From positions 1-30,624 of the IMG/VR virus record IMGVR_UViG_3300009610_000065: a stretch of 30,624 nt of DNA, one strand, 5' to 3'. The DNA is from a virus. This document shows positions 28,389-30,624 of this stretch, piece by piece (position 1 is the first letter of the stretch; the number at the start of each line of letters is the position of its first letter). Under the pieces are notes generated by a model, which saw only the letters and a program-made list of their open reading frames with translations, had not been told where the DNA came from and did no database searches. The translations under genes were made by a program, and so were the position numbers.

Positions 28389-29101
28389 GCGACACGCTCC
28401 TCTGGTTTCCAGGCTTGGGCGATATGACGCGAGAGCACTAAAGGGATTTTGGCGATCACTGCTGCCGCGTGTTTGCGAGCCTTCGACCTCGACGAACATC
28501 GACGCGAAATCGAATTACCGGATGCTTTATTGAACCAGTCATCGCCTTGCTTGATACCGTCTCGCATCGCGTCATAGTTCGCTAGCGCGGCTGAGCGGCC
28601 TTTCTCGGTGCGCTGACCTACTCCAGTCGGCATCTTCATCGCCCGCGCCATAACGAGCGGCATCAATGCCGGCACGTCTCCCCACAGATGAAAACTCCCG
28701 AAGTGATACCGCGACCGTCCGACCCACTTCTGGGCGCCGCGCACGTTCTCAACCACGAGCGGGATATACCGCCCAGCCGCGGCAGAGGCTTCCTGTTGAA
28801 TCCGAAAGCACGCCTCGAACAAGGAGTTATCCGGTGGCGGTAACGCCTTGGCGCGCTTCCAGGGCATCGCCCGATAGCTGTAGCCTTGACACGGCGGACT
28901 GGCGACGATCAACGCGGCGTCCTTGAACTGCCGACCGTGGAGCGTGAGCACGTCCTGAATCACGAGCTGCGCCGGATACGCATGATCGCCGTAGACGTGG
29001 CGCTCAATGTCAAAGCCGACCACGCGATACCCTTCCGCTAGCAGCCCTTCCGTCCAGCCGCCTAAGCCGCAATAGAGATCGATCGCGAGCGGCTGATTCA
29101 T
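28385..29101 (-). CDS. Orphan C5-cytosine DNA methyltransferase
   Basis: 238 residues. Motif I is IDLYCGLGG (7-15), the S-adenosylmethionine site. Motif IV is ASPPCQGYS with catalytic Cys71. Motif VI is VVENVRG with Glu118-Asn119-Val120. A further basic segment GRSRYHFGSF (128-137) stands where motif VIII lies. The target-recognition part is shorter than in restriction methyltransferases, as usual in phage enzymes. The C-terminus has the conserved AAAVIAKIPLVLSRHIA. All key residues are present. No cognate restriction enzyme is visible, so it probably protects phage DNA from host enzymes or alters expression. The ATG has GAGG about 9 bases upstream. Confidence 0.85.
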   Translation of the reverse strand: MNQPLAIDLYCGLGGWTEGLLAEGYRVVGFDIERHVYGDHAYPAQLVIQDVLTLHGRQFKDAALIVASPPCQGYSYRAMPWKRAKALPPPDNSLFEACFRIQQEASAAAGRYIPLVVENVRGAQKWVGRSRYHFGSFHLWGDVPALMPLVMARAMKMPTGVGQRTEKGRSAALANYDAMRDGIKQGDDWFNKASGNSISRRCSSRSKARKHAAAVIAKIPLVLSRHIAQAWKPEERVA

Positions 29102-29134
29102 CTCGTCACCCTCTCCCCCGCTGTGACCATGCGA

Positions 29135-29377
29135 TCACCTCGACCTTTCGAGCGCTTTACGCATCGCCTTAAATAGACGGTTGTTCTGTTGCTCAGTGGT
29201 CGCGCGAGGATCGAGCATCTCGAAGAAATCAACCAGCGCCTTCTGCATGTCAGGAGCCGCCGCAAATAGGATCGCCTGCTCGACACAATCAGCGCGGGAG
29301 CCAACCATCTTGCAGACAGATCGACCGTGGTCGTCTTCAACCCACACGCCGCGAAGATGCCTGACTTTGTAGCTCAT
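29135..29377 (-). CDS. Hypothetical phage protein (80 aa)
   Basis: 80 residues, opening MSYKVRHLRGVWVEDDHGRS. It has a helical section CVEQAILFAAAPDMQKALVD, where the AAAPxMQKAL phrase resembles the second signature of the HTPGPW family gene at 27769-28191, so these may share an ancestral domain. The end is basic (NRLFKAMRKALERSR). The ATG overlaps the stop of a 21-codon basic frame as ATGA. It lies upstream of the methyltransferase with about 34 bases between. Function unknown. Confidence 0.6.
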   Translation of the reverse strand: MSYKVRHLRGVWVEDDHGRSVCKMVGSRADCVEQAILFAAAPDMQKALVDFFEMLDPRATTEQQNNRLFKAMRKALERSR

Positions 29378-29439
29378 GACCGCATAGACCTCTTCCGGGC
29401 ATTTCTCTTATTGGCCGACTTGTGTAAACGGCGTGCCAT
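29374..29439 (-). CDS. Possible very basic 21-residue peptide
   Basis: ATG at 29437-29439, GGACAGACG before it, and an ATGA overlap with the next gene. The peptide MARRLHKSANKRNARKRSM is more than one third Arg plus Lys. Tiny basic peptides can bind nucleic acid or ribosomes. The frame fills most of a 92-base gap, but a short basic frame is also expected by chance in such sequence. Confidence 0.35.
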   Translation of the reverse strand: MARRLHKSANKRNARKRSMRS

Positions 29440-29469
29440 CGTCTGTCCGTCGATACCGCTGCCGGGGGA

Positions 29470-29733
29470 TCACTTCATTAGCTCCGCGCGCAAGGTGTCG
29501 AGCTGTTCAGGCTTCGAGAGGTAGCGAACCGGAAACCCGCGCGCCACCAATCGCTGCTGTGTTGGCGTCAACGTCCCGCCCTTCGATTTCCACTCGACCA
29601 GGATCGCCCGGTCGCCCCACGCGAGCGCGCCATCGATTGATCCGCCTAAATGCTCGTAGTCAAAGCCGAGGGACTTCGCGTAGGCGATCAATTCTTTCGA
29701 GCCGGTGTCGGGGCGGTTCACGCGGTAGCGCAT
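29470..29733 (-). CDS. VRR-NUC-type nuclease
   Basis: 87 residues with the core of the VRR-NUC fold. It shows GSIDGALAWGDRAILVEWKS (31-50), where Asp34 and Glu47-x-Lys49 form the metal and catalytic residues of the PD-(D/E)xK type. Then comes the conserved LTPTQQRLVARGFPVRYLSK (55-74). These short stand-alone nucleases resemble Holliday junction-resolving or structure-specific enzymes encoded by phages. The catalytic residues are all present. The ATG follows the stop of the previous gene directly, with GAAGG upstream. It may act in recombination or genome processing before packaging. Confidence 0.8.
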   Translation of the reverse strand: MRYRVNRPDTGSKELIAYAKSLGFDYEHLGGSIDGALAWGDRAILVEWKSKGGTLTPTQQRLVARGFPVRYLSKPEQLDTLRAELMK

Positions 29734-29934
29734 CTACTTGGCCTTCTTTCGCGGCAGTGGCTTCTTATAGGCCGCAATCGCCGCCATCCCGGCCGCGTGG
29801 CCCGCTTGCGCGATCTGTGTGTCCAACTTGTCGATCGTCGTCGGCGTCTGCACCTTGTGGATATTGATCCTGAGTTGCATGATTGCTTCGTGAACGGCGT
29901 CGTAGATCGCTTGCTCTTTCCGTTCGCTTCTCAT
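29734..29934 (-). CDS. Small helical basic protein (66 aa)
   Basis: The ATG at 29932-29934 overlaps the previous stop as ATGA; a longer frame reaches back into that gene and is rejected. The protein is helical and charged: MRSERKEQAIYDAVHEAIMQ, then LRINIHKVQTPTTIDKLDTQ, then a basic end AAYKKPLPRKKAK. It has no cysteine or membrane helix. Its stop lies directly before the VRR-NUC start, so the two are co-translated and may work together. Function unknown. Confidence 0.6.
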   Translation of the reverse strand: MRSERKEQAIYDAVHEAIMQLRINIHKVQTPTTIDKLDTQIAQAGHAAGMAAIAAYKKPLPRKKAK

Positions 29935-30254
29935 CGGACGCCCCATTTCGTGCGCTTCGTCTGCCACTGGGTTAACTCGTACTCCCCGCTATCCACGATC
30001 AGATCGCCCAGCCCGTTCCTGGTGGAATTAATCGAACTGACTTCCCGCCCGAGTGCCTTCGCCGCCGCGTGATCGCTCAGGGGCCCCACCACGCGCAATA
30101 ACTCCAGGTAGGCGCAGGACAGCTTCCCGCGGTCGATCGCCGCTCTCCGCGCGCCCGTTGCCGAGGCATGGCGGGTTCTGGGCGTCTTGCCGGCCACAGG
30201 CAGCCGGACATCCGTATCCCAGTCGAAGGTGGGATCCAAAGGTTGTGAGATCAT
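29931..30254 (-). CDS. Winged-helix-like DNA-binding protein (107 aa)
   Basis: 107 residues. After a polar N-terminus with many Arg (KTPRTRHASATGARRAAIDR), residues about 47-82 match the fold of phage winged helices, with LELLRVVGPLSDHAAAKALG followed by recognition helix SSINSTRNGLGDL, a turn, and the wing VDSGEYELTQWQ. It resembles the common phage 'GPLTDxExAxxLGxxxxxVxxxRxxL' helix-turn-helix family. This could be a regulator or replication-linked protein. The ATG overlaps the metallophosphoesterase stop region, keeping these coupled. Confidence 0.65.
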   Translation of the reverse strand: MISQPLDPTFDWDTDVRLPVAGKTPRTRHASATGARRAAIDRGKLSCAYLELLRVVGPLSDHAAAKALGREVSSINSTRNGLGDLIVDSGEYELTQWQTKRTKWGVR

Positions 30255-30624
30255 TTGGGCGCTGCGCTCCTGCGCGGTGTCTGGGCTCGCTCCGCATCCG
30301 TCACCGTGCCGCTGCCGGTCTGTAGTTCATCGAGATCGATCACGACTGGCTTGTGCTTCGGTCGATACATCTCATCAACGTGCGAGACGTTAAGCACGCG
30401 CACGCCGTCAAGCATGTAATCGCCGAACGCTTCATGGATGTGACCGCACACGACGAGCCTGAGCCGAGGTAATTGCTTCATCCGTTCGGCAAGCGCCACC
30501 GAACCCGTTCGCAGTGTCATCGTCGTAACATCGCCAGCACCGAGGGGCGGACAATGTGTGACGATAACCTCGGTGTCATCCGGGATGCGTGCATACTTCT
30601 TTGCTAACGTCTCCTCGTCGGCCA
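30251..30624 (-). CDS. Metallophosphoesterase, C-terminal part, cut by right edge
   Basis: The frame is open from the right edge to the TGA at 30251, so this is the last 123 residues of a longer protein; an internal ATG at 30520 is not the start. It shows the two late calcineurin-like motifs VIVTHCPPLGAGD and VVCGHIHEAFGDYMLDGVRV, with His residues that would bind the two metal ions, followed by LNVSHVDEMYRPKHKPVVID. Enzymes of this type hydrolyse phosphate mono- or diesters. The N-terminal metal-binding motifs lie outside the window. After them a short acidic tail follows. It is the first gene of the right-hand coupled run. Confidence 0.78.
   Translation of the reverse strand, partial: ADEETLAKKYARIPDDTEVIVTHCPPLGAGDVTTMTLRTGSVALAERMKQLPRLRLVVCGHIHEAFGDYMLDGVRVLNVSHVDEMYRPKHKPVVIDLDELQTGSGTVTDAERAQTPRRSAAPK

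Noticed and set aside
29098-29340. Alternative 80-codon minus frame beside the methyltransferase start
   Set aside because: It is a shadow of the 80-residue gene at 29135-29377 and is Arg/Ser-rich with no ribosome site.

Overview
The window is one arm of a GC-rich tailed-phage genome (virus or prophage; class Caudoviricetes). It is best read as a podovirus with P22-type virion architecture. Every gene I can support lies on the minus strand, so transcription runs from base 30624 towards base 1. Genes are packed almost without gaps, and many stop/start pairs overlap as ATGA, TGATG or TAATG. No tRNA, rRNA, IS element, integrase, CRISPR array or replication gene was seen. The host cannot be named from this sequence. 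The GC-rich composition and mostly AGG/GGAG-type ribosome sites only suggest a GC-rich bacterium.

Right part (30624 to about 25434): an accessory block of small genes. It holds a metallophosphoesterase cut by the window edge, a winged-helix-like protein, a VRR-NUC-type nuclease, an orphan C5-cytosine DNA methyltransferase, a one-pass membrane protein, an HTPGPW-type phage protein, a DUF4326 protein and several proteins with paired Cys/His zinc motifs. Middle (25434 to 22540): an AT-rich promoter region with a good sigma70-like promoter that would give a near-leaderless transcript. It is followed by very small genes, including two tandem one-helix membrane microproteins, several zinc-knuckle proteins, and neighbouring genes that share a 35-bp repeat.

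From 22540 leftwards the order is that of P22: small terminase, large terminase, portal, scaffold, coat, a decoration-like protein, gp4-like tail accessory factor, gp10-like packaged-DNA stabilisation protein, then four genes in the position of the P22 ejection proteins. Fibre and beta-rich appendage genes sit between the coat gene and the gp10-like gene (about 12.9 to 9.6 kb), and again left of the ejection genes (2.8 to 1.1 kb). The far left end has a one-pass membrane protein with a coiled-coil tail (spanin or holin candidate), a short Cys-rich protein and an unrecognised gene cut by the edge.

Working together: the terminases package DNA through the portal into a scaffold-built, coat/decoration shell. 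The gp4- and gp10-like proteins close the head and carry the appendages, and the membrane-active, coiled-coil proteins probably enter the host with the DNA. The right-hand block probably modifies DNA or manages the host. Two hairpin clusters flank the gene after the decoration gene and may step transcription down between head and tail genes. Function calls come from recognising sequence motifs and gene order; no database search was run.
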